A program made the translations under genes and the position numbers. The notes below the pieces were generated by a model. That model had not been told where the DNA came from, ran no database searches, and saw nothing but the letters and a program-made list of their open reading frames with translations. Source: Linum tenue (Eukaryota; Streptophyta; Magnoliopsida; Malpighiales; Linaceae). Taken from it: a stretch of DNA of 64,000 bases. Below are positions 53,740 through 63,473 of this stretch, piece after piece. Numbering within the stretch: the stretch's first letter is position 1; each line of letters opens with the position of its first letter. Location: contig CAMGYJ010000005.1 in NCBI GenBank assembly GCA_946122785.1, positions 62,508,200-62,572,199 on the forward strand, written 5' to 3'.

Positions 53740-56700
53740 TATTATTCACGTAAAAAATATCTTAATCATGTAAATATCCAACCATTTAAATAACGTGGTA
53801 ATTATTGGATATGAGTAACATAATCTTTTGCCATACACAGATTAATTTAATAACGTACGTAACTTGTTATGACCGGTAGTATCCTTTTTAGTATAATGCT
53901 TTAGGAAACAAGTTAAACAACACATACACATAAGTTATAGGGCGATACTTCAACTAACACTTAAAAACTAATATAATCCTTTCCATAAAATGGATTTATA
54001 TTTTATAATCATGAGTTAATAACATCACGAGCTATTCACAAAATGAATTTAAATTTTCAACCGATGATCACTTCAAGGGATTCACACCAAAACTATTTTT
54101 TTATGAAATATACTATTCTAGCGCCAAGACCATTTCATTTACGCAAATCTCCCACCATTCACGCATACTCATATAGAACCATGGAATAGTAATTAAGCTT
54201 CTCAACTATGAAAATAACAAAGAGATTAACCATTGTAGTGCAATATTTCAACTAACATTACAAACCCAAGAAAATATTTTTCATAACAAGAATTCATAAT
54301 TATAATTATGATCTCACCCAAAAATAATAATTCATAATTAGGATTCACATAATGAATGTAAATTTCTAAGTAGAGATCCTCATCTAGGGATTCACACCAA
54401 AACTGTCTTATTCACGCAATTCCAACGTTGCATCAGCCCAAAAATATATCATTCACGCATATTCATACCAAGATACGCCATAACAATTTTATTCACTCGA
54501 ACTCGTAACCAGTTACGCCAAAACTATCTCATTCAAGTATACTCATATTTAATCACGCCAAAACTTTTATTCATGTCAATATCCAACAATTCAAGAAATA
54601 TTGTAATTATCAGATATGAATGACATAAGTTTTTCTCACAATCTCTTCCACCATCTACAAATCAATTTAATAACATATGTAAATTTTCAAGCTCAGTAGT
54701 AGAGCGATACTTCAACTAATACTAAAGAAACTAATATAATGTTTTTATTACAAGGATTAATAATCTTGAGTTATTAATGTGATGAGCAAGTTAGATACAC
54801 AATCTCTTCTGCTATTTTCAAATTAATATAATGATGTATGTAACTTTTGAATCTCATTAGTATCCATTTCAAAGGTTTGCCAACCATTCATGTAATAAGA
54901 ACCCATAGTACTTTAATAGTCTAGTACATTAGATAACAAGGTCAACAACACATACACATGAGTTATAGTGCAATACTTCAACTAACACTACAAAACTAAG
55001 AAAAAGTTTTCATAACCAAGACTTGTAATTCTTGAGTTATTATCTTTGCGAGCTAGTTAGGATTTAGATGTTGAATGTAACTTTTCAAGTCGAGGAGCGC
55101 TTTAAGGGATTCAAGCCAAAATGGTCTTTACACAATTTAATATTCCACACCCCAAAACTATCTCAGTTACGCAAAACTCTCACCATTCACGCATATTCAT
55201 TAATAGTAATGCCAAAACTATATGATACATGCATACTCATATCTAGTCACGCCAAAAACTATCTTATTCATGAAAACTCACACAAGCCACGCCAACATTG
55301 CCTGAGTCACGCATACTCATATCCATTCACGCCAACATGATATGATTAAGGCAAACCCACAACCAGTCATGCCAAAACTATATTATTCATGCAATTAATG
55401 TTATTTAAATCGGGTCTCGTGGATATTCAAACACTGAACTTTTGACAAGCTTGCACTTGGGCCATAATTTTGTAAGTAAAAAAGTATATATTTGTTGTTT
55501 GAAAATCTTGTATGTAGATACCAATTATTTTAAACTAACTGTTGCTTTGATATTGCAGAATGCATATTGAGTGATTATACATGGAGCTATTAACAATACA
55601 GGAGTTGTCATGCAAAAACAAACTTATTCACATAAATCTTTAACTGATCACGCACACATATTCTAAGTCATGCCAATACAATTAGACCTAGTCTCTTCGA
55701 TACTCAAGAAAAAAGTTGCATGTGTTCTTATCTAATAAGGTAAGCTTTTTGAGTGTACAGGAAGGGGGCACACTTAAACACACGCCCTCTTCTTACAAAA
55801 AAATATCTTTTTCCAAGAAACCCATCCTGTCTTCCCAAAAGGTCGTGTTTTCATCAGTAATTCACGCACATACCTGTTGAGTCACGCAAAACATTTAAAT
55901 TCACGCATATTCATCCACTGTCGCTTCCAAAAAATTATTTACGTATACTCATACAATGTTATGCCAAAACTAAATGTTAGGTGAATCGTCCTACATTCAC
56001 GCAAACTTATAGTCACTCACGCCAAAACTATCTTATTCATGTAAATTTCCAACCATTCAAACAATGTGATAATTATCAAATATGATTAACGTCACTGTTT
56101 CACACAATCTCTTCCACCATATTCAAAGAAAATTAATAATGTCTATAACTTTTCAATCTCATTAGAATCTATTTCAAAAATAAAATTACAACCATTCATG
56201 TAATAATAACTCATAACACTTCAAGAAATAGTCTAATACTTTAGATAACAAGGTCAACAACACGTGACTGCGTATAAGTGCAATACTCAAACTAACACAA
56301 CTCAACCATGAAAATGCTTTCTATAACAAAGATTCAGAATCCATATTTGTTAAAATTGAGCGCAAGTTAGAATTCACTTAATGAATGCAACTTTCCAAGT
56401 CAAGGACCGCTTATAGAGATTCACGCCAAAAATATCTTATTCTTTTTTCCCCCACACAAACACAAAACTGTTCACCCCAAAACTATGTTAATCACGCAAA
56501 CACAAAACCATTAACGTAAAATTATAACCATTTAATAAAGTATATAACTTTTCAATATCAGTAGTATCCATTTTAAATCAACTCAATAACATATTTAAAT
56601 TTTCAATAACGATTAATAATATATGTTTCATGCAAACACATACCTAATCACGCCAACACTACCTGATTCATGCACATTCATATTTACTCACACCAATACC

Positions 56701-57165
56701 ATCTGATTCATGCACATTCATCTCTAGACACGCCAAAACTATATAATTCACGCCAAAACTATTTTGTTCACGCAAACACATACCTAGTCATGCCAACATT
56801 CTGATTCCCGCAAATTCATATTTACCCAGGTCAATACCAAATGATTCATGCACATTTATCGCTAGACACGCTAAAACTATCTGTTTCACGCAAACACATA
56901 CCTAGTCACACCAACACTATCTATTTAACACAAATTTATATTCACTCACGCCAATACCATTTGATTCACTCACATTCATCGCCAGACACGCCACAACTAT
57001 CTGGTTCACGTAAACACATACATAGTCCCGCCAACAACATATGATTCATGCAAATTCACATTCACTCTCACCATTGTCAGTTGATTCACTCACATTCATC
57101 TCTAGACGTTCCAAAACTATACGATTCACCCCAAATCCATATTCAATCCCACCATGTCTTTCAAC
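53740..57165. repeat. 3.4-kb degenerate complex satellite
   Basis: The whole block is built from recurring phrases: TATTCACGCAAA, CACGCCAAAACTATCT and ATTCATGCA, and longer modules such as GTGCAATACTTCAACTAACA (near 53940, 54240, 54700, 54960 and 56280) and TCTCTTCCACCAT..ACAAAT followed by TAATAACATATGTAA (near 53830, 54640, 54800 and 56110). No gene is present; the short frames here are repeat translations. 55400-55860 is less repetitive and may hold an insertion. Confidence 0.75.
56630..57160. repeat. 40-bp satellite units in a 120-bp higher-order repeat
   Basis: Units of about 40 bp follow each other in the fixed order A (TTCACGCAAACACATACCTA, then GTCACGCCAACACTATCTG), B (ATTCATGCAAATTCATATTT, then ACTCACGCCAATACCATCTG) and C (ATTCATGCACATTCATCGCT, then AGACACGCCAAAACTATCTG). 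The A-B-C trimer recurs about four times. This is the best ordered part of the larger satellite. Confidence 0.75.
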
Positions 57166-57474
57166 AGATAGTCAATTACATTGTTTGTCAAGAAACATTT
57201 ACGACGATTAGGGTCGGCTGCTCTGCTGGTGGCGATTTAGAGACTCTAATTCCTGGTTAGTAGTTGATGTTTGGATTATATTGTACGATGTTCTTGCATA
57301 CTGACGTGGTTAGGATTCTCTAGTGCTATTATGGACCTTGTAAGTTGCTTATGATCCACTACCTAAGATCACGATTGAGTGATGGTGTTTAGAATTCCTT
57401 GAGTTGTATGGTTGTGAGTAGTGTTTGCTGGGGGGGGGGGGGGGGAGTGAAACAAAGTTCAAGTGTGAGGTATT
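57166..57474. repeat. Spacer with a 16-base G run
   Basis: No gene seen. 57430-57445 is an uninterrupted run of 16 G (with a preceding CT), able to form quadruplex structure or to reflect a polymorphic or unreliable base count. Confidence 0.7.
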
Positions 57475-57610
57475 TCTAATGACACTTTATTTATAGTGTT
57501 TGTCACTCTCATTCTTTATACATTTTCCCCTTCTATCAAAGCATCTTTAGTCATTTCAATAGTTATCCTATCTATATCACAAGTATTTGATCAATGAGCC
57601 TTTAATAGAT
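57475..57610 (+). repeat. Repeat fragment shared with 39262-39400
   Basis: Inverted counterpart of 39262-39400 (see there). No coding potential recognised. Confidence 0.55.
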
Positions 57611-57614
57611 GGAG

Positions 57615-58990
57615 CTGTAGAATATTCGTTTTAGCAGCAAGGGAAGTGTTCAAAAGGGAATATCATGAAAGTCCACAACTGAATCGTCCTCAAATTTGGA
57701 TTATGTTCTGATCCATGGTTTGTCATGGAAGGTTGTTGGACAAATAGGGTACGATCCTGCTTTCCTGTAGACATGGAGTTTGATTCAGGCAGGATTCCGG
57801 TGAAACAAACAGATGGATTATTCTCAAAATTAGAGGTCTATTTTATGACCTTTTGGGTTTGACTGGACAGTAGGGTTCATTGTTCTGGTTCTTGGGTTGT
57901 TGGAAGGTGTTGCTGGACAGATAAATGTTGAATCTGTTTTGGAAAATTACAGCAACCAAGGAAGCAAAGTGTTTGAAAGAGGCAAAGGGTCATTTTCAAA
58001 GGATTTTGGGATTATGTTTTAAGGACGAAAATTCCCAGTAAGTTTAAGGGACTAAGTTAAAGGAATACTGACTAAGAAGGAACTGCTATAAGTTTATAAG
58101 TTCAAGAGAGCAATTGGATTAAGGGTTCTACATCAGAGGAATTAAGGAACTCTTAGTTAATAGGTGAGTGTTTAAGGGGGTAAACTCTACGTGTTACAAG
58201 TTTTACGCATGTATTTTATGTGAAGTTGCATGCCATAATTTAAAGTTATGAATGTTAGAGACTATGCCTATTGTGTTTAATTATGCGTGCTCTTCTTTTA
58301 AGTATTGTTTTGAGGAATTACTAGTGAGCTTTCAATATATATTTTTTAGCACTTAAATTCATGGTTTACTATTGAAGTGTTTATGATTTTCAAGAACAAA
58401 TAGTAGTAGTAGTATTTCACGACTATATAGCTAAGTTGAAAAGGTTAAGAGGTAGTTTACTAACTCCAGTCCCCAACCATAGCCGAAGTTTAAAGAAAGA
58501 GCACATAATGATCTTAAGGATAACGGGGATGAATCAATAATACCTCAATAAAGGATAAGGCCTAAGTAGGCCTTCATAAGTATGAGTTGGGCGGGTGGAC
58601 TAGTTAGTGAGGGGATCCCTGAATCAGTCTATGGTTATAGTTTTTTAGAGTGCCGAGTAACAACAACTCCCACATTTTCAGTGTATAAGTTAAAGGGTGG
58701 AAGTAATAACAAATTCCACAGCTTTTAAAGGTGGCGAGTAACAACAACTCCAAGAGTTTTTAGTGTTTAAGATTGGAAGTGATAAAAACTTCCACCGTTT
58801 TTAATGAGAACCTTAAGGGAAAACCCTCAAGTGTTCCGATGCTTTTAGTAAAGGTGTTGAATGACCCCGACCAACTTACCAAGTCATAGAGAAGGAGCGA
58901 GGAGCAGCTAGTTGGAGAGCAACTAGCTAGAGAAGGTGGTTCAAGTGTCACTGGAGATGTCAGACTAGACCAAAAAGATATGCTAAGGGA
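57615..58990 (+). mobile_element. Decayed gypsy LTR related to the solo LTR at 2.7 kb
   Basis: It shares with 2703-4709 the box AGGTGAGTGTTTAAGGGGGT, then TAAACTCTACG (58163), TAAGTATGAGTTGGGCGGGT, then GGACTAGTTAGTGAGGGGAT (58580-58620) and AATGACCCCGACCAACTTAC (58862), in the same order. The termini are not preserved (no TGTTACACC start found). A triple repeat of the type TAAAGGGTGGAAGT...AACAACTCCA occurs at 58640-58800. Confidence 0.6.
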
Positions 58991-59075
58991 AACGACATAT
59001 GGATTTCGCATGTTCTTAAAAAAATTTCTCTACTTGCTATGAGCTTCCAAATTCTATTCTGGGGGAAAGAATCAC

Positions 59076-59405
59076 ATGGAGAATAAGATTCCTAATGTAG
59101 AAACCATCTCATATATGGGTGAGGGTAGCACGATCCAACAAAACTCCTACAAGGAGCACTATACATCTTCTCACCACAACAAGGAAACTCGTAACTCCAT
59201 GAAGGCTTTCGTAAGCACCTTCTACACAAAAAATAATGTGGAGAGGAATTTCATACCTCCTAAGGACAAGGAATTCTCTCTCTATTCGGGAACGACCCTT
59301 CCTAGTCATAAATACGAACATTTTTACGAGGATGTCAAGTCTGCCATGGAGGTCCATACGAGGACCAGTCCTCACCACCAGAAAACAATGGGCCCAATGA
59401 CCTAA
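59076..59405 (+). other. Unrecognised 109-codon reading frame
   Basis: Open from MENKIPNVETISYMGEG to HHQKTMGPMT and stop. Polar, rich in H, K, S and T, no known motif. It lies between two LTR relics and could be a piece of a retroelement gag, but nothing shows this. Confidence 0.2.
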
Positions 59406-59456
59406 ATTCATCCAAATTTGGTGTTAGGGGAGCCTTTTTCAGCCCTCCTATAGATG

Positions 59457-60785
59457 TGACTCACTCCTACTGTCACTCTAGAAAATGGCCAAGTGTAACC
59501 ACTTCCTAAAGCGTAGTATAGCGGGTTTGGGTTTTATTGTCAACCCGGGTCCTAGATGTGATGACTACTCAGTGAATTCGTATTATCTAGCAATGAAACT
59601 TTAGTGCAGATTCAAACAAACAAACAAAAAAAACACAAAGCAAGTTAAACGGTTGTTCAAGTCAAGAGAGGTCACCCGGATATGGTTCCCCCTAGACTGC
59701 AGTTAAGCCGGATTGCAATTTAGCAAGTTCAGTTTTTATGAAAGTTATACTGCGGAAGGTTCTTAAATAGTCTGAAGTCTCGACTAAAGGTCTCCAGACC
59801 CTCTCAATCTGAGTCTCTAGCGGGCGACTAACCTCCACTAGAGTAAACAGATTGAGGCCCTAGTGAACCAAACCTCCACTACCGAATTGAATGCGGTACA
59901 GAATAACGAATTGGCTCCTCGACTAAAGTCACCAATTCGCCACCTTCGATTAAGGATACTCTATCAACCTAGGCAGATATTCTCATTCTAGGTCAAAGCA
60001 GAAACAACAGGAATTTGATCAGGCTTCAAGTCATTCAATCATTCAAACCTCAATCGAATATAATCAATTCACAAACTCTGTACTTGGGTTCATACAATCA
60101 GACCTAGCATACAAATCTAGGGTTCCCCATACCCAGATGAATGGGGGAACTACTTCATAGAGAAAGAAGCAAAAGCAGATTCAGACGCGGAAATCATACT
60201 GTGAAGACGGATTTCTGCTCCTGGACGTTTAATCGGCACTTCTCCAAGCTCAAGTCGGGCTCCAATGGTGATGAAGATCAAGCTATGGCACTTGGGAACT
60301 CTGGTTCGTCGCTTTCTCTCTCAAAAACTCGGAACCCTTGCAAGATGGCCTTCCTTTTCCTTAAATCAGTTGGCAGATCGCGATACCCGGTCGAAATACC
60401 CGGTCGGGTATTTTGAGTCTCGACCGGGTATAAATGGAACGCGCCGTTTCATCCAGGGGAAAATCCCCGGTTTGACTCTATAATCCCCGACCGGGGATTT
60501 TAGCCATTTGCCCGGGCCCCCTTCTGTTTCTCACGGGGCGCCCAAAGGAATAATACCCGGCCGGGTATTCTTGGTCATGGCCGGGTATTTTCATCCATCA
60601 TCCTCCTTCGTCCCAACTTCGCTCCTTTCGACCTAGAACTCGTTTCTCCGCCTCGATTCCAACGCCGGGACCTGAAATATGACATAAACACACACCCTAG
60701 CGTGAAATCGGCTTAAAACACTAGAATTCACATCTCAAACGGCTTCAGAAAAGGGGTGAAAACATGTGTAATTATCGGTCTATCA
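59457..60785 (-). mobile_element. 3' LTR of an Athila-like element (minus strand)
   Basis: A 1329-bp antisense LTR. On the minus strand it starts TGATAGACCGATAATTAC and ends GGAGTGAGTCA. It has a polypurine tract just before its start, so it is the 3' LTR of an element whose body extends right, beyond the window. It is very similar to the 5' LTR at 40111-41711 but without the 282-bp duplication. The palindrome cluster AATACCCGGCCGGGTATT is at 60380-60600. The five bases after its end (+ strand 59452-59456, AGATG) would be the target duplication. Confidence 0.85.
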
Positions 60786-60798
60786 AACTCCCCCACAC
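60786..60798 (-). other. Polypurine tract next to the 3' LTR
   Basis: On the minus strand GTGTGGGGGAGTT immediately precedes the LTR start TGATAG. It primes plus-strand DNA synthesis in such elements. Confidence 0.8.
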
Positions 60799-62015
60799 TT
60801 AACCGTTTGCTTGTCCCCAAGCAAACCTAACTCAAAACAGTGCAACTCTCCAGACCTCTATAGCAACAAACAACCTCGATCGTAGGTAGAGGACTTCCTA
60901 GATCATTTAGCAGCTTACGAGGTCAACCGACGCACAAGTCATCTCATAGCTCCTTCGACGAGAACACTAGTCCCGAGTCGGCATCATGGTAAATAGTGAA
61001 CAGAGGACAAATGAATCGTGGATGAAGAGAATCTAAAAAACAAAAGATCATGGACTCACATTTTTTCAAGGTGCTCGATTTCCTTCTTGAAGATGGTTGG
61101 AACCCCTTTCTTTCTTCTTTTTGCTTGTTTTTCTGTTTTTTTTTTCTTTTTTTCAAGGGTTCCAACCTGTTTTTCAGAAAACGGGGGTGCCCACCTAGCA
61201 AAGGTTTTGCGGGAGCCCGGCTCTTACCGGCCATGCCAGGAGCGGGTGTCTCGAGCCTCGTGCGGGGGAAAGACATGTAAGGGGGCAGGAGGTAGTAGGT
61301 GGAAATTGGGAACGAATTCCCGTCTCCCCTTACACACTTTCGCCCTATTCGCACGGGAGACGTTATTTTAAAGCACATTTTCGAGCACCTGTTATTTCCA
61401 AAACATGATACAAGAGTCCATGATAGGTAGAGAGTCCACAACACCACACAATTCAAGGGTCCTAAGATCACTAATTCACTCAATCAACCAAAACAATATG
61501 AAGAAGAAATGAGCCGTCTTAAATGCATCAACATCCTCCATAGTGCTACACTACCTCCTTAGGTTGCAAATCACTACAGAGACTGTCAATTCAAAGCATA
61601 CTGAGCAGGTAATTGCAAGGAACACGTACTTGGAGCCCTCAAATTTAAAAATTTGGACAGTGGACTAGGCTCCAAGCACACAAACAGATCTAATGCAGTC
61701 AAAAGATAAACATCCCCCCCACACTTAAGATCGACATTGCCCTCAATGGAGAAGAGGGAAGGAAAGGGGAACGATGTTACCGGTGTGCAAGGACTGTAGG
61801 AGACTGGAAATGGACCAGTCGGCATGAAACGGACTGGAGAGAGGACCAGTCGGGAACACAGGCACAGCTAAAGGAAACCAAAGAGCTCAAACACATATGT
61901 TAGGTCCAATGGTCAGCCCAATAGTACAACATCCAAAATGAAAAGAAAAAGACACAAAAACCGACACAAAACAGTTCGCATGCTGACAAAGAGCAAAAAC
62001 ACTCAAAACATGCCC
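60799..62015 (-). mobile_element. 3' internal region of the Athila-like element
   Basis: Non-coding as far as I can tell. On the minus strand it holds a second polypurine-like tract at 61709-61728 (CTTAAGTGTGGGGGGGATG), very like the true one (GGTTAAGTGTGGGGGAG). The frame 61483-60944 on the minus strand (basic, KKRKKKQKNK) shows no domain. A poly-T/CT tract lies at 61090-61160. Confidence 0.55.
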
Positions 62016-63473
62016 CTAGGGCCCTCCAAGACCGGAGAAGTCGATCTGGTTCATGAGGTCGTCGTCGCCATCCTCCGGTGGCTGCTGTGGCGGTGAATGA
62101 TCCCACCGGGTGGTCCAGTGGTGCTCCTCTGGAGGGTGACAAGCCTGGAGCAGGTGCTCCGAGTACTCCATCAGACGGCGTCCACGATCTCTCTCCCGCT
62201 CGATGAGAGCACTAGTGACTCCCATGTGGGTCTCCAAGCGGCCAAGGCGCTCGTCAACTCCCGCCATCCTGGACTGGTACTCGGCCTGGTGGGCCGAATA
62301 CTGCTGGTAGAACTGGACCTGATGGTCCATGAGCTGCTGGTTCTGAAGACCGAGCTGCTGGAACTGAAGCCCCATCTGCTGGAACTGCTCCGTGAAGAAG
62401 TCCATAGATGGGCCAGAAGCCATCGACGAACCAGAAGGACCAGAAGAGGACTCGCCTCTCACCGGTCTCCGTCGAGGCTGCAGGTCCCCTGGTGGAGAGA
62501 GCGGGGGCTCCGGCTCATCGGCATCCATGGCGCCGTCATCATCATCATCAGCATCCTCATCCACCTCCTCATCGGAGTAGTCAACATCCTCCTCGTCCTC
62601 ATCAAGATCCTCAACCTCCTCAGGGGGCATAGAGAGCCCAGCCACCCAGGTACGGATGTCATCAGTGGCCAGGAGGCGTGCACTGTGGAGCACGTCCCGA
62701 CTGAGGGGGGTGGAGCCGCCCTGTGAAGAAGCATCCTGAAGCCCCTCGAAGCTGATGCCGAAATGGTGCGCCAACCGGGTGATCAGGGGACCACAGAAGA
62801 GGTGGGTGGGTTTCCCGTGGCACCGGAAGAAAGTGGTGGCCACGAAAGAACCCAGGTGGAGCATGTGGTCCGGGTCCCCCATCGAGTACATGGCGTACAG
62901 CACCCACTTTGGAATCTTATGCGAGCCGGTGGCGTTGGGAACGATGGAGCGGGTGATCAGCAGGTTCAGAATGTGCCACTCCGGCTTGAGGGTGCTGACG
63001 TAGGTCTGGCCAGCCTCGAAGAACTCATACCGATGGTCATGCCTGGCTGCATGGCGGTAGAAATGGTCCTGGTCCCAATCGGTCGGGTTCGGGAGCTCGA
63101 CCGTGTGGCCATCGAATGGGTGGTACTCGATCCCCAATGCGTAGGCCAACCCGTCAATGGTCAGCTCCCGGAGACGGCCACCCATCCTGAATGTGACCGC
63201 AAAGGCGTCCCGGGGCTTCTTGCGGTCATACTGAAATGTGGTGTAGAACTCCCACACCAGCTCCGTGTAGGTGGGCTCAACTATGGTGAGCAGCGTCCGC
63301 CAATCGCGGTGACTGATGGCGGCGCTGAGCTCCTGCAGACAGTGGAGCTGCTCGAACACAGCCCACTCGAGATGGTGGTGGCGCTCCAGTTTCCCCCGGA
63401 TCACCGTGCGGAACTGATCCGCATAGTCCGAGTGCAGGCGCAGACCCTGCACAAACGGATGGTCCTGAGACAT
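62016..63473 (-). CDS. Athila ORF-1 family protein (3' gene of the element)
   Basis: An intact 485-residue frame on the minus strand, downstream of where pol would lie and upstream of the 3' LTR, the place where Athila-lineage elements carry an extra gene sometimes called env-like. ELVWEFYTTF (71-80), FAVTFRMGGRLRELTIDGLA (91-110) and YALGIEY (111-117) fit the Athila ORF-1 family. 285-320 is strongly acidic (EDLDEDEEDVDYSDEEVDED), then a basic PRRRPVRG, and 355-440 is Gln-rich and coiled-coil prone. I see no signal peptide or membrane helix, so an envelope role is not supported by this sequence. No stops, so the copy is young. The long frames on the + strand here are GC-rich shadows. Confidence 0.75.
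   Translation of the reverse strand: MSQDHPFVQGLRLHSDYADQFRTVIRGKLERHHHLEWAVFEQLHCLQELSAAISHRDWRTLLTIVEPTYTELVWEFYTTFQYDRKKPRDAFAVTFRMGGRLRELTIDGLAYALGIEYHPFDGHTVELPNPTDWDQDHFYRHAARHDHRYEFFEAGQTYVSTLKPEWHILNLLITRSIVPNATGSHKIPKWVLYAMYSMGDPDHMLHLGSFVATTFFRCHGKPTHLFCGPLITRLAHHFGISFEGLQDASSQGGSTPLSRDVLHSARLLATDDIRTWVAGLSMPPEEVEDLDEDEEDVDYSDEEVDEDADDDDDGAMDADEPEPPLSPPGDLQPRRRPVRGESSSGPSGSSMASGPSMDFFTEQFQQMGLQFQQLGLQNQQLMDHQVQFYQQYSAHQAEYQSRMAGVDERLGRLETHMGVTSALIERERDRGRRLMEYSEHLLQACHPPEEHHWTTRWDHSPPQQPPEDGDDDLMNQIDFSGLGGP

Noticed and set aside
53740..57165. CRISPR-like array of short repeats
   Set aside because: Units are adjacent, degenerate and without unique spacers of constant length. The context is a plant genome with no cas genes.
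61018..61483. Opposing frames (117 codons +, 179 codons -) as genes
   Set aside because: They are built on a poly-T/poly-A tract and basic low-complexity sequence in a non-coding part of the Athila-like element.
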